A stretch of 64,000 bases of DNA from an uncultured Oxalobacteraceae bacterium (GCA_946480015.1 CAMLIL010000020.1:1-64000); one strand, 5' to 3'; numbered from the stretch's first letter, positions 12,358 to 22,344 are shown. Translations and numbers: made by a program. Notes: generated by a model from the letters alone, not told the origin.

Positions 12358-12618
12358 TCAGCAATCGTAGCTCAGGCCGTTGTGCGAGAACGCCATCGGG
12401 AAACGGATGGCATCGAGCGGCAGGTCAAGGTCGAGGGCGGGCCAGTACAGCCGGCTCGATGTGGCGCACTGGACATGGCAGATCTGCGCCACGGTGGCGT
12501 GTTCGAACCAGGGAAATTCGACGAAGGACAAATACAACTCCTCTTCGCCGCATTGAACCCAAAATCCGTTGCGGTTGATACTTGTTACTTCGGCGAACGA
12601 AAAACTGATGCCTGTCAT
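12358..12618 (-). CDS. DUF2442-family protein
   Basis: 86-residue protein of the DUF2442 kind: SFAEVTSINRNGFWV near the start, then LSFVEFPWFEHA and a C-terminal DLPLDAIRFPMAF (the family ends in a similar L-x-x-D-I-x-x-P pattern). Members are small, often monocistronic or next to toxin-like genes; no biochemical role is known. It stands between paaX and a TRAP binding protein gene and has no partner here. Confidence 0.75.
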   Translation of the reverse strand: MTGISFSFAEVTSINRNGFWVQCGEEELYLSFVEFPWFEHATVAQICHVQCATSSRLYWPALDLDLPLDAIRFPMAFSHNGLSYDC

Positions 12619-12723
12619 GTGGCCCTCTCCTTCTTATTACCTGCGTCGCGTCTTGCGGCGGATACTACAAGATAGCAAAAACATCGTACCGTAGTTTGAT
12701 CTTGCGCAAGACGACCCTGCTTG

Positions 12724-13809
12724 TTATTTCTTGTTTACGTTAATCAGGTAAGTCTGCATGGTCGATTCGGCCACCGACGCCCACATGTTCTGGTCGTTCC
12801 TAAAGCGTTTCCACGGCTGGTAAATCTTGTTGAACCGCGGGTTGCTGGCCGCTTCCTCTTCCATGACCCTGGTCGAGATGCGGAATGCTTCGTCGAGGAT
12901 CTGCCTGGAAAAATAGTGCAGTTTGGCACCGTTCTTGAGCAGCCGGGCCAGTGCCGCCGGATTCTTGGCGTCGTAATCGGCCTGCATGCTCACGTGGCAC
13001 TCGTAGCTGGCCGCTTCGATCGCCGCCTGGTATTGCTTGGGCAGCTTGTCCCATTCCTTCTGATTCACATAAAAGGACAGCTGCGGCCCGACTTCCCACC
13101 AGCCGGGCGCGTAATAATGCGGCGCGACCCGCACAAAGCCGAGCTTTTCGTCGTCGTAGGGACCGACCCACTCGGCCGCGTCGATCGTGCCTTTTTCGAG
13201 CGCGGCGTAGACATCGGAACCGGGAATCTGCTGGGGCACAGCGCCCATGCGTTCCATGACCCGGCCGGCGAAACCGGCGATGCGGATCTTCAGGCCCTTG
13301 ACGTCGGCCAGGGTTTTGATTTCCTTGCGGTACCAGCCACCCATCTGGGTGCCGGTGTTACCACCGAGGAAATTGACGATGCCGTAGCTGCGGTAGAACT
13401 CACGCAGCAATGCGCGCCCGCCGCCCTGGTCGACCCAGGCGGTCTGCTGGCGCGAAGTCAGGCCGAACGGCACGGCGCAGTCGAAGGCAAAGGTGGAATC
13501 CTTGCCGAAATAATAATACGGTGCCGTATGGCCCATCTCGACCGTGCTGGCCTGCACCGCGTCCAGCACCTGCAGGCCGGGCACGATCTCGCCGCCGGCA
13601 AACTGGCGGATGACGAATTTGCCGCTGGTAAGCTGCGCCACCCGTTTGGTGAACGCCTCGGCCGAGCCGAAGATGGTGTCCAGCGATTTGGGGAAGCTCG
13701 ACGCCATGCGCCAATGGACGGCCGGCAGCGCCTCCGCCAGCGCGGGGCTGGCGATGGCGCCGGCGCCCGCGCCCAGGGCGGTCTTGGTCAGGAACGAACG
13801 GCGCTGCAT
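12724..13809 (-). CDS. TRAP transporter substrate-binding protein, TakP-like (copy 1)
   Basis: 361 residues. A twin-arginine signal (MQRRSFLTKTALG...ALA) directs it folded to the periplasm. The mature part is a DctP/TakP-type solute receptor: FPKSLDTIFG, then TMGH-like EMGHTAPYYYFGKDS, QMGGWYRKEIKT, and AAEWVGPYDDEKLGF, the last being typical of receptors for 2-oxo acids. Start chosen at 13809 because the RR signal begins there; the frame is open 56 codons further. No DctQ/DctM gene is adjacent. A very similar copy lies at 39975. Confidence 0.88.
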   Translation of the reverse strand: MQRRSFLTKTALGAGAGAIASPALAEALPAVHWRMASSFPKSLDTIFGSAEAFTKRVAQLTSGKFVIRQFAGGEIVPGLQVLDAVQASTVEMGHTAPYYYFGKDSTFAFDCAVPFGLTSRQQTAWVDQGGGRALLREFYRSYGIVNFLGGNTGTQMGGWYRKEIKTLADVKGLKIRIAGFAGRVMERMGAVPQQIPGSDVYAALEKGTIDAAEWVGPYDDEKLGFVRVAPHYYAPGWWEVGPQLSFYVNQKEWDKLPKQYQAAIEAASYECHVSMQADYDAKNPAALARLLKNGAKLHYFSRQILDEAFRISTRVMEEEAASNPRFNKIYQPWKRFRNDQNMWASVAESTMQTYLINVNKK

Positions 13810-13976
13810 GCGGTCTCCAAAAGGGTGCCGCGCGCCGGCGTAGGCAGGGCGCGCGGCGCGGGTCTGTTCAAATACTGATTGTAGCGCGTTGTACGGACAT
13901 TGGCTGTTCCGTTTCGTTTGCAAAAATGCATTTACGGTATCATTGCGCCCTCCCCATCCACCCTCGAGGACACACA

Positions 13977-15107
13977 ATGTCTATCAAAATCAGCTGCCAG
14001 TTCGACGCTGGCGCGATCGAGCTTGTCAGCGCCACCAGCGCCGGCGCCATCGACCTGAACATCCGCAAAGACTCGGCCGCCAACATCACCCAGTGGTTCT
14101 ATTTCCGCCTGCAGGGCGGGCACGGGCAAGCCTGCCGCATGCGCCTGCTGAACGCGGGCCAGAGCGCCTATCCGGATGGCTGGGTGGATTACCAGGCCAT
14201 GGCAAGCTACGACCGGGTGACGTGGTTCCGCGTGCCGACCAGCTATGACGGCCAGGTCATGACGATTTCCCACACGCCGGAGATGGACAGCGTGTATTAC
14301 GCCTATTTCGAGCCCTATTCCTGGGAACGCCACCTGGAACTGCTCGACCGCGCCCAGCTGTCGGAGCATGTGCGCATGCTCGATCTGGGCAGCACGCTCG
14401 ACGGGCGCGATCTGAATGCGCTGGTGATCGGCGATCCCGGCGCGGCGAAAAAAGTGTGGGTGATCGCGCGCCAGCATCCGGGCGAGACGATGGCCGAGTG
14501 GTTCGTCGAGGGCATGCTCGATGCGCTGCTCGATCCGGCCGACCCGTTCGGGCGCCAGCTGCTCAAGCAAGCGGTGCTGTATGTGGTGCCGAACATGAAT
14601 CCGGACGGTTCGGTGCGCGGCAACCTGCGCACCAATGCCGCCGGCGCCAACCTGAACCGGGAATGGCAGAGCCCGACCATGGAGCGCAGTCCCGAGGTGT
14701 TCGTGGTCAAGCGCAAGATGCAGGAAACCGGCTGCGACCTGTTCCTCGACGTGCATGGCGACGAAGGCTTGCCTTACGTGTTCGCGGCGGGCAGCGCCGC
14801 CCTGCCGGCCTTTACCGCGGCCCAGCGCGCCCAGGAACAGGCGTTTGCCGATGCCTTCAAGATCGCCAGCCCGGATTTCCAGGATGTGCACGGTTACGGC
14901 GACGCGCCCTATACCGACGAAACCCTGACCATGGCCTCGCCGCATATCACCCATCTGTTCGGCTGCCTGTCGCTGACCCTGGAATTGCCGTTCAAGGACA
15001 ATGCCAACGATCCGGATCCGGTCAGCGGCTGGGACGGCGCACGCAGCGCCCGCCTTGGCGCCGCGGTGCTGCAGCCGATGCTGCAGGCGCTGCGCGCCGC
15101 GCTCTGA
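13977..15107 (+). CDS. M14-type cytosolic carboxypeptidase
   Basis: 376 residues with no signal peptide. An N-terminal beta domain (about 1-125) precedes a zinc carboxypeptidase domain: the HPGET motif supplies zinc ligands His and Glu, DVHGDE supplies the third His, and NMNPDGSVRGN with AGANLNREW form the substrate pocket, as in the CCP/AGBL-like subfamily. Bacterial members have unclear substrates. Start at 13977 (MSIKISCQF) rather than the upstream 13926 because the latter lies in the divergent promoter region. Confidence 0.9.
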   Translation: MSIKISCQFDAGAIELVSATSAGAIDLNIRKDSAANITQWFYFRLQGGHGQACRMRLLNAGQSAYPDGWVDYQAMASYDRVTWFRVPTSYDGQVMTISHTPEMDSVYYAYFEPYSWERHLELLDRAQLSEHVRMLDLGSTLDGRDLNALVIGDPGAAKKVWVIARQHPGETMAEWFVEGMLDALLDPADPFGRQLLKQAVLYVVPNMNPDGSVRGNLRTNAAGANLNREWQSPTMERSPEVFVVKRKMQETGCDLFLDVHGDEGLPYVFAAGSAALPAFTAAQRAQEQAFADAFKIASPDFQDVHGYGDAPYTDETLTMASPHITHLFGCLSLTLELPFKDNANDPDPVSGWDGARSARLGAAVLQPMLQALRAAL

Positions 15108-15114
15108 AAGACTG

Positions 15115-15147
15115 CGGAACCTTCCCGATAAACCCGCATCAAAACCC
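15115..15147 (+). promoter_or_regulatory. shared upstream block, copy 1 (before the TonB receptor)
   Basis: CGGAACCTTCC, an 8-nt spacer, then CCGCATCAAA and CCC. The same arrangement with identical 11-nt and 10-nt parts occurs at 22313-22344 before the second binding-protein gene. Both copies start within 15 nt of the preceding gene's stop codon. Likely a common regulator site or promoter element for the sensory island. Confidence 0.5.
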
Positions 15148-15176
15148 CTAAGAAATCTTCACTTCCTGGGGGTCTT

Positions 15177-17735
15177 ATGCGCGGTATGTTCAAGCCGAAC
15201 CCGGCCATTGTTGCCATCTCAGCGGCGCTGCTGCAGCCGGCGGCCGCCGGCGCGCAGGAAGCAGCGCAGGGAGCAGCGCAGGAAACAGTCGCAGCGCCCG
15301 CGCGGCCCGACCCTGGCGCCGCGCCCATCGAAACCGTCATCGTCACCGGCACCGCGATCCGGCGGCGCACCTTCGACGCGGCCTATGCGAATTCCACCAT
15401 TTCCGAGCAGCAGATCGAACGCTTCGCGCCGCTCAATGCCGCCGAGCTGCTGGGCAAACTGGTGGGCTTCGGCAGCGAACCGTCCGGCGGCGAAAGCGGC
15501 AACAACATCAATGTGCGCGGCTTACCAGTCAGCAATTTCCTGTTTATTCCGCTCTTGCAGGATGGCCTGCCGATTTTCCAGGAATCGCAGGAAGCGTTCC
15601 TGAACGCCGACGAGCTGCACCGGGTCGACCTGATGACCGACCACGTGGAAGCGGTGCGCGGCGGCACCTCGCCCATCTACACCTCCAACGCACCGGGGGC
15701 GACCGTCAATTTCATCACCAAAAAGGGCACGGCGACGCCGCAGGGGACGGTGCGCGCCACCGTGGGCGACTACGGGCTGGCGCGCTTCGACGGTCAATGG
15801 TCCGGACCGCTCAACAAGGACTGGCTGCTCAGCATGGGGGGCTTTTACCGCACCGACAATGGCCTGCGGCGGCCCGGCTTCACGGCCGACAAGGGCGGCC
15901 AGCTCCGCATCAACCTGACGCGCCGCCTGCGCGACGGCGAACTGACCGTGTACGCCGACCGCCTCGACGACCGCGCCATCTTTTACCTGCCGATTCCCCT
16001 GGCCGATCCGCGCAATCCGGCGCGCTCGCTGTCGCACCTGCTCGACCCGCACGACGGCACCCTGACCTCCAGCGATTTCCGGCATGTGCAGCTGCGCACC
16101 CTCAACGGCACGCCGGGCGGCGCCACGGTCAATGAAGACCTGGCCGACGGCGTCCATTCCAAGGTCAGCGTGATCGGCGCCAGTATCGAACAACGCTTCG
16201 GCGAAGGCTGGACGCTCGAAGACAAGGTGCGCTACACCGATGGCAGTATCAAGTTCAACGCGCTGTTTTCGCTGACCCCGCCGCAAGACGCGGCCACGTT
16301 CCAGGCCGACCAGTTAAGCCGGGCGCAGGCCGGCTTCGGCCCCGGCGTCAACCGCCTGGCGTATGTGCTGGCCAATTCGCGCGGGCCGGGCGGCGCGCGC
16401 GTCCCGTTCGACCCGGCCAGCACCGATGGGCTGGTAGTGCAGGGCGGCTGGTGGAGCGTGAACACCGGGTTCACCAATTTCATGAACGATTTCCGGCTCA
16501 CCAAGGCGTTTTCCGGCATCGGGCCGGGCAAGCATCAGGTGACCGGCGGCCTGTACTTCAGCGATTACAACTTCAGGCAGTCACGCCTGTTCAACACCAT
16601 GCTGCTGGAAATGCGCAACCGGCCCCGTGCACTCGATCTGATCGCGCTCGACAATGCCGGCAATACCCTGGGGTCGGTGACGGAAAACGGCTTTCTCGAC
16701 TATGTCGGCAATACCGACCTGGGCGGCAAGGTGGGCGGGCGCCTGTGGGCCCTGTATGCCGCCGACGAATGGAAGCTGTCGGAGCGCTTGCGGCTCGACG
16801 CCGGCATCCGCCACCAGGATACGCGCCAAAGCGGCTACGCCGTGCAGCGTACCACGCAGAACCTGGGCAACCCGCTGACCCTGGCCGACGACGCCGTGGG
16901 CGGGCCATCCGGCAGCGTCGACAACCGCCGCGAACATTTCAAGGGGACGGCCTGGACGCTGGGCGCCAACTATGATTTTTCACCCCGGTTCGGCACCTTC
17001 GCGCGCTATACCTCGTCGTTCCGCACGCCGGCGCTGGCCGATATCTATTTGGGCGCAAGCCAGGCGCCGGCCATCAATTCACGCGTCAAGGAAGTCGAAC
17101 TCGGCACCAAACACCGCTTCCAGGGCGGCACCGCCTATGCCACGGCGTTCTGGAACCGCTTCGATCCATTCCAGGATGCGGCCCTGACGGCGCAGGCGAA
17201 CGGTGAGGTGGTGTCGACGCGCTTCATCAGCACGACCCAGAACTACGGCGTCGAACTCGAAGGCACCTGGCGCCCCATCTCCAAGCTTGAACTGGCAGGC
17301 ACCCTGACGCTGCAAAATCCGCGCTACAAGAACATCGGCGTCCTGACCACCGGCCAGATGATTCCCGGCGTGGAAGGCAATCAGATCCGGCGCTTTCCCA
17401 AAGTGCTGGCCAGCTTCACCCCGACCTTCGACGTCAACGCGTTCGGGCGCCAGGCCAAGGCTTACGCGACCGTTTCCTATCAAGGGAAGAAATTCGTGGA
17501 CAGCAACAATACAACCCGCCTGCCGGCCTATACGACGCTGGACGCCGGTGTCATCGTCGACCTGGACACGCACCTGCGCCTGCAACTGATGGGCTCGAAC
17601 CTGACCAACAAGATCGGGCTTACCGAAGGCAATCCGCGCACCGATCCGCTGGTCGGCCAGGGCACCAGCAACGCCATCTATGCGCGGCCGATATTCGGCC
17701 GCACCTTCAGAATGAGCTTAAGCTATAGTTGGTGA
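15177..17735 (+). CDS. TonB-dependent outer-membrane receptor
   Basis: 852 residues. A signal peptide (about 1-26, ending AAAGAQE) and a TonB box (ETVIVTG, about 43-49) precede the plug domain (about 50-175; NNINVRGLPVSNF, VEAVRGGTSPIY) and a 22-strand-type barrel ending in the aromatic SYSW. The substrate cannot be read from the sequence. It is followed within 18 nt by a sugar-type binding protein, which suggests import of an oligosaccharide or similar compound rather than a siderophore (inference). ATG 15177 has GGGGG close upstream; ATG 15186 is a possible alternative. Confidence 0.9.
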   Translation: MRGMFKPNPAIVAISAALLQPAAAGAQEAAQGAAQETVAAPARPDPGAAPIETVIVTGTAIRRRTFDAAYANSTISEQQIERFAPLNAAELLGKLVGFGSEPSGGESGNNINVRGLPVSNFLFIPLLQDGLPIFQESQEAFLNADELHRVDLMTDHVEAVRGGTSPIYTSNAPGATVNFITKKGTATPQGTVRATVGDYGLARFDGQWSGPLNKDWLLSMGGFYRTDNGLRRPGFTADKGGQLRINLTRRLRDGELTVYADRLDDRAIFYLPIPLADPRNPARSLSHLLDPHDGTLTSSDFRHVQLRTLNGTPGGATVNEDLADGVHSKVSVIGASIEQRFGEGWTLEDKVRYTDGSIKFNALFSLTPPQDAATFQADQLSRAQAGFGPGVNRLAYVLANSRGPGGARVPFDPASTDGLVVQGGWWSVNTGFTNFMNDFRLTKAFSGIGPGKHQVTGGLYFSDYNFRQSRLFNTMLLEMRNRPRALDLIALDNAGNTLGSVTENGFLDYVGNTDLGGKVGGRLWALYAADEWKLSERLRLDAGIRHQDTRQSGYAVQRTTQNLGNPLTLADDAVGGPSGSVDNRREHFKGTAWTLGANYDFSPRFGTFARYTSSFRTPALADIYLGASQAPAINSRVKEVELGTKHRFQGGTAYATAFWNRFDPFQDAALTAQANGEVVSTRFISTTQNYGVELEGTWRPISKLELAGTLTLQNPRYKNIGVLTTGQMIPGVEGNQIRRFPKVLASFTPTFDVNAFGRQAKAYATVSYQGKKFVDSNNTTRLPAYTTLDAGVIVDLDTHLRLQLMGSNLTNKIGLTEGNPRTDPLVGQGTSNAIYARPIFGRTFRMSLSYSW

Positions 17736-17752
17736 GCGGAAAGATCAACACC

Positions 17753-19045
17753 ATGATGCTGTCTACTGCGATCCGGCGGCGCCGGCGCACACTGCTGGCC
17801 GCGCTCCTGCTGCTGGGCTGGGTCGCGGGCGGCGCGCTCGCGCAACCGATCCTCATCACTGCCCGGACCCATTCCGACCCGATTTCGCCCGAGTATGCAC
17901 TGGTCAAGCGGGCCGCCGACGCCTTCAACCGGCGCCAGAACGCGTACCGGGTCGAATTCGTGTCCTCGCTGCGCCGCGATTACGCCACCTGGGTGCACCA
18001 CGAGGCGGCCAACGGCACCCTGCCTTGCCTGCTCGATTTCGACGGCCCCTTCCTGGCCGAATTCGCGTGGCCGCAATATTTTCAGCCGATCGATCGCTTT
18101 ATTCCGCAAGCCATGCTGGACGACTTCCTGCCCTCGATCGTGGCGCAGGGAAGCTATCAGGGCCATCTCTACAGCCTGGGCCAATTCGAGTCTGGCGTCG
18201 TCCTGTGGGGCAATCTACGCTATCTGCGCGCTGCCGGGGTACGCATTCCCACCATACAAGCGCCCTGGACCCTGGACGAGTTCGACCAGGTGCTGGCCCG
18301 GCTGGCGACCCTCAAGGAACTGGACCACGCCATCAACCTCTCGTTCTACAACGGCCGCGGCGACGAATTTTTCACGTACGGCTACGCCCCCATCCTGCAA
18401 GGCTTTGGCGGCGACCTGATCGACCGCGGCCCCATGGGGCGGGCCAAAGGGGTGCTCGACGGGCCGCGTTCGGTCAACGCCGTCAAGCGGTTCAAGCACT
18501 GGTTCGACGCCGGCTGGGCCAGCACGCAGGATAAGCCGGACGATCTGCCCATGGGCAAGGTCGCCCTGGCCTGGAATGGCCACTGGCATTACCGCACGGC
18601 GTACAAGGCGCTCGGCCAGGACCTGGTCGTGTTGCCGCTGCCGGACTTCGGGCACGGGATCAAGACCGGCATGGGGTCGTGGGGCTGGGCCATCTCGACC
18701 ACCTGCCACGCACCGGAAGGAGCGTGGGCGTTCATGGCCGACCTGCTCTCCACCGAGGAAATCCTGCGCATGACGACAATGAACGGCGCCGTGCCCGCGC
18801 GCCGCTCGGCCCTGCGGCAGTCGCCGCTGTATGCCCCCGACGGCCCCTTGCAACTGATCGTGCAACAGCTGGAACTGGGCGGGGTACCGCGTCCGGTCAC
18901 CCCGGCCTATGGCACGATCAGCCTTGCGTTCCGCAACGCCATCATGAACATTGTCATGGGCGCGGATACTCAAACCGAACTGAGCAAAGCGGCCGCCATC
19001 ATCGACCAGGATATTGCGGCGCACCAAGGTTATCCGTATCCATGA
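17753..19045 (+). CDS. periplasmic family-1 solute-binding protein, first of the SBP-kinase pairs
   Basis: 430 residues with an arginine-rich n-region and a hydrophobic signal peptide ending GGALAQ. The mature protein is a family-1 extracellular solute-binding protein (sugar type): AADAFNRRQNAYRVEF at the N-lobe, LWGNLRYLRAAGVRIP, GFGGDLIDRGP and GSWGWAIS in the cleft region. No ABC permease or ATPase gene accompanies it. Its stop overlaps the start of the hybrid kinase (ATGA), so it is probably the ligand receptor for that kinase rather than a transport component. ATG 17753 fits GGAAAG 9 nt upstream; TTG 17729 overlapping the receptor stop is less likely. Confidence 0.85.
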   Translation: MMLSTAIRRRRRTLLAALLLLGWVAGGALAQPILITARTHSDPISPEYALVKRAADAFNRRQNAYRVEFVSSLRRDYATWVHHEAANGTLPCLLDFDGPFLAEFAWPQYFQPIDRFIPQAMLDDFLPSIVAQGSYQGHLYSLGQFESGVVLWGNLRYLRAAGVRIPTIQAPWTLDEFDQVLARLATLKELDHAINLSFYNGRGDEFFTYGYAPILQGFGGDLIDRGPMGRAKGVLDGPRSVNAVKRFKHWFDAGWASTQDKPDDLPMGKVALAWNGHWHYRTAYKALGQDLVVLPLPDFGHGIKTGMGSWGWAISTTCHAPEGAWAFMADLLSTEEILRMTTMNGAVPARRSALRQSPLYAPDGPLQLIVQQLELGGVPRPVTPAYGTISLAFRNAIMNIVMGADTQTELSKAAAIIDQDIAAHQGYPYP

Positions 19046-22000
19046 ACAATCTCGGGATCAAGCGCAAGGTGGTGTTGGTGCTGGTGGGAGTGCTGCTGCT
19101 GACCACCACGCTCGACGCCCTGCTGGCATCCTATTACACCAACCGGCAAAACCAGGAATTGGCCTTTGTCGCGCTCGACCGGTCACTACACGCCTGGCAT
19201 GACGATCTGCAGTCCATGACCCGCCGCCTCAAAGGCGCGGCCCTCTCCACGGTCGGCGACACCGTGGTGTTGAACCAGCTCAACGAACTCATCTCGCTCG
19301 AGGCGCCTGCCGTGGCCGGGGAAGCGCGCCGCCCGGCGCAGAATGCGATCACGCTGGCGCGCGGCCTGTCGTATGCCAAGGCGGTGTCGCTCAATCGCCT
19401 GCACCTGGCACTGCGCGCCAGTGGCTTTTCGCGGATCGCGGTCTATACCGGCGGCAACCTCAGTTACGCCATTTCCGCGACCGACGCCGGCATGATGGTT
19501 CGCCGCGGGAATACCGATCGGGTCTGGGTGACGGCGCTGGCCGATGCCGGCGGCAACCTGGACTTTCAAAGCTGGCCAGCCTGGCAGCCAGGGCCGCCGC
19601 CGGCAGGTGCGGCACTTCACCTGGAAGATGTGGCGCGGCCGACGGTGTCGGTCTCCTTCCCGTCGCCCGAATTTGCCGCCATTGACATCAGCGTGCCGGT
19701 ACAGGGCGTGTTCGAAGAATTCTTGAGCGACTTTCGCCCGCTCAAGTACCGCCTCGTGTCCGGCATGACGATCGCCGATCCGTCGCACCCGCAGCCGCTC
19801 CCCGCCGGCACCGGGCAGCGCAAGACCGCCGCCATCCTGGTGTTCAGCCGGCTGATCGACCGCGCCGCGCTGGGCGCGGTGGCCGACAAGACGGGCATGG
19901 CGCCCGAGCTGTTCTCGCCCGACGGCAGCCACCGCCAGCATTTGGCCGAGGCCGCCGTCATGCCGGTGCAGCTGGTGCTGGCGGCGCAACAGCTTGCGCC
20001 TGCCAGGACGCCGGCCGTGCTGCAACAAACCGTCATGGCCAGGCAGGGATCGTTTTACGCCGCCTTATTGCCGTGGAAATACGAGAATCAGACCCGCCTG
20101 GTGCTGGGCCTGAGTTCCTCGCGCGACAGCACCCTGGCCAACATCCGCCAGACCGTCACCGCGATCCTGTTCGCATCGAGCCTGATCCTGGTGCTCAGCA
20201 TGGCGGTGGGCACGTATTGGGTCGGGCGTTTCATCAATCCGATTGTTGCACTGACACGCGCGGTAAAACAGATCGGCCAGAAGCGCCAGGCCGGCGCCCA
20301 GGCGGCCGACGCCGGCCGGTCCGCACTCGATCACTTTGAATACATTCCCGTCGCGGCGCCGGACGAGATCGGCGAACTGAGTTCCGCCTTCAACGAGATG
20401 ACCTTCGAACTCAAGCGCGCTTTCGAGACCCTGGAGCAGCGCGTGCAGACCCGCACCGCCGAGCTGCGCCAGCAGACCCGCTATCTGCGCACCTTGATCG
20501 ACACCCTGCCCCTGTGGGTCTGGCTCAAGGATACCGAACGGCGCTACCTGACCGTCAACCAGGCCAATGCCCAGGCCTGCGGGCGCAAGGTCGAGGAAAT
20601 GGTCGGCAAATCCGACGAGCAGTTGTGGCCGCCCGAACTGGCCGAACGCTATCTGGCCAACGACGCCGAGGTGCTCACCACCCGCCAGCGCACCACCGTG
20701 GAGCAAGCCATCGCCAGCGAAAACGGTCCGGTCTGGATGGAAACCTACCGCGCCCCGGTGCTCGACGAGGACGGCACCTTGCTGGGCATGGTGGGCGTCA
20801 CGCGCAACATCAGCGAGCGCAAGGCCGCCGAAGAGGCGCGCGAGGCGGCGCTGGCCGAAGCGGTGCGGCTGGCGCGCCAGCGCAGCGATTTCCTGGCGCA
20901 GATGAGCCACGAACTGCGCACCCCGCTCAACGCCATCATGGGCTATGCCCAGCTGCTGCGGCGCGACACCCACCAGCTGACCGAGCGCCAGGCCAGCGGC
21001 CTGGCCACCATTCACGAGAGCGGCCAGCATTTGCTTACCCTCATCAACGACATCCTGGACCTGGCCCGGGTCGAGGCCGGCAAACTGGCGTTGATCACGA
21101 CGCCGGTCGATCTGGCCGCCTTCCTGCGCCTGGTGGCCGACATCATGCGGGTCAAGGCTGAAGAAAAGAGTCTGCTGTTCCACTACGATGCCGCGGCCGA
21201 CCTGCCGGCCGCCGTGACGGTGGACGACAAGCGCTTGCGCCAGGTGCTGCTCAACCTGCTCGGCAACGCCGTCAAGTTCACCGACCGCGGCGCAGTCACC
21301 CTGCGCGTGCTGCCGGTTGCGGGAGGCGCGCGCGAGCAGGGCATGGCGCGGCTGCGCTTCGAAGTGGCCGACAGCGGCATCGGCATGAGCCGCGAGCAGC
21401 TGGCGCGCATTTTCCAGCCCTTCGAGCAAGTGGCCGAGATGCAGCGGCGCGAGGGCGGCACCGGACTGGGCCTGGCCATCAGCCAGCAACTGATCCAGCT
21501 GATGGGCGGCAAAATCGAGGTCAACAGCGAGCCGAACAAAGGCAGCCTGTTCTGGTTTGAGCTGGAGTTGCCGGTGGCCACAGCCCCCCTCGCGGCCGCG
21601 CCGACGCGCCGCGCCATCATCGGCTACGGCGGCAAGCGCAAGCGCGTATTGATCGTCGACGACGTGCCGCAAAATCGTGCCATGTTGATGGATATGCTGC
21701 AGGCGCTGGGCTTTAGCGTGGCCGACGCCAGGAACGGCCTGGAAGGCGTGGCCATGCTCGAGCGCTTCAAGCCCGACCTGATCGTGATGGATGTCATGAT
21801 GCCGGTGATGGACGGGCACGAGGCCACCCGCCGGATTCGCCAGATGCCGGCCTGGTGCGCGATCCCGATCATCATCGTGACCGCCAGCGCCAGCCACGAA
21901 GACGAACTGAAATCCTACGCGGCCGGCGCCAACGCCTTTCTCCCCAAGCCGGTCGACCATGATCTGCTGCTTGAGCACATCGGCAAGGAGCTGTCCCTGC

Positions 22001-22299
22001 GGTGGGTGTTCGAACAGTCGACGCTGGAAGCGCTCGGCCTGGACGCGGAGGACCCGGCCGACCTGGTCGTTCCCCCGGCGCACGAAATCGCCGCACTGGC
22101 CCAATTGGCGCGCCTGGGCAATATGCAGAAGGTCCGCGAACAAGCCGATTACCTGCAGGCGCTCGATCCGGCTTTCGGGCCGTTCGCTCAACGCTTGCGC
22201 GTGCTGGCGCAAGGGTTCCAGTCGAAGGCGCTGGCCGCCTTTGTCGCGCGCTATCAAACCGGGCACGAGGCGCCGCCGGCCGTGCGGACGCTGGCATGA
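19042..22299 (+). CDS. hybrid histidine kinase HK1 with large periplasmic sensor
   Basis: 1085 residues. TM1 (about 9-30), a ~340-residue periplasmic region, TM2 (about 372-395), HAMP (about 396-468), PAS (about 480-595), HisKA with acceptor H623 in MSHELRTPLN, HATPase (N-box LLNLLGNAVKFTD, G1 DSGIGMS, G2 GGTGLGL), receiver with D917 in VMDVMMPVMDG, and an ~85-residue helical tail beginning PPAHEIAAL that shows no Hpt histidine. Coupled by ATGA to the binding-protein gene, so the periplasmic region probably reads that protein. Residues 464-663 are encoded by DNA identical to HK2. Confidence 0.92.
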   Translation: MNNLGIKRKVVLVLVGVLLLTTTLDALLASYYTNRQNQELAFVALDRSLHAWHDDLQSMTRRLKGAALSTVGDTVVLNQLNELISLEAPAVAGEARRPAQNAITLARGLSYAKAVSLNRLHLALRASGFSRIAVYTGGNLSYAISATDAGMMVRRGNTDRVWVTALADAGGNLDFQSWPAWQPGPPPAGAALHLEDVARPTVSVSFPSPEFAAIDISVPVQGVFEEFLSDFRPLKYRLVSGMTIADPSHPQPLPAGTGQRKTAAILVFSRLIDRAALGAVADKTGMAPELFSPDGSHRQHLAEAAVMPVQLVLAAQQLAPARTPAVLQQTVMARQGSFYAALLPWKYENQTRLVLGLSSSRDSTLANIRQTVTAILFASSLILVLSMAVGTYWVGRFINPIVALTRAVKQIGQKRQAGAQAADAGRSALDHFEYIPVAAPDEIGELSSAFNEMTFELKRAFETLEQRVQTRTAELRQQTRYLRTLIDTLPLWVWLKDTERRYLTVNQANAQACGRKVEEMVGKSDEQLWPPELAERYLANDAEVLTTRQRTTVEQAIASENGPVWMETYRAPVLDEDGTLLGMVGVTRNISERKAAEEAREAALAEAVRLARQRSDFLAQMSHELRTPLNAIMGYAQLLRRDTHQLTERQASGLATIHESGQHLLTLINDILDLARVEAGKLALITTPVDLAAFLRLVADIMRVKAEEKSLLFHYDAAADLPAAVTVDDKRLRQVLLNLLGNAVKFTDRGAVTLRVLPVAGGAREQGMARLRFEVADSGIGMSREQLARIFQPFEQVAEMQRREGGTGLGLAISQQLIQLMGGKIEVNSEPNKGSLFWFELELPVATAPLAAAPTRRAIIGYGGKRKRVLIVDDVPQNRAMLMDMLQALGFSVADARNGLEGVAMLERFKPDLIVMDVMMPVMDGHEATRRIRQMPAWCAIPIIIVTASASHEDELKSYAAGANAFLPKPVDHDLLLEHIGKELSLRWVFEQSTLEALGLDAEDPADLVVPPAHEIAALAQLARLGNMQKVREQADYLQALDPAFGPFAQRLRVLAQGFQSKALAAFVARYQTGHEAPPAVRTLA

Positions 22300-22312
22300 T
22301 CAGCGTCCTTCC

Positions 22313-22344
22313 CGGAACCTTCCAGTCAAATCCGCATCAAACCC
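22313..22344 (+). promoter_or_regulatory. shared upstream block, copy 2 (before the second SBP-kinase pair)
   Basis: Same block as at 15115-15147: CGGAACCTTCC, 8 nt, CCGCATCAAA, CCC. It lies 14 nt after the HK1 stop codon and 88 nt before the next binding-protein start, so the second pair could be transcribed on its own under the same control as the TonB receptor gene. Confidence 0.5.

Noticed and set aside
17729..17752. TTG start of SBP1 overlapping the TonB receptor stop
   Set aside because: ATG 17753 has a suitably spaced GGAAAG and gives a normal signal peptide; the second copy starts at the equivalent place.
20065..22266. 733-codon open frame antisense to HK1
   Set aside because: Same explanation; a matching shadow of 529 codons occurs opposite HK2.
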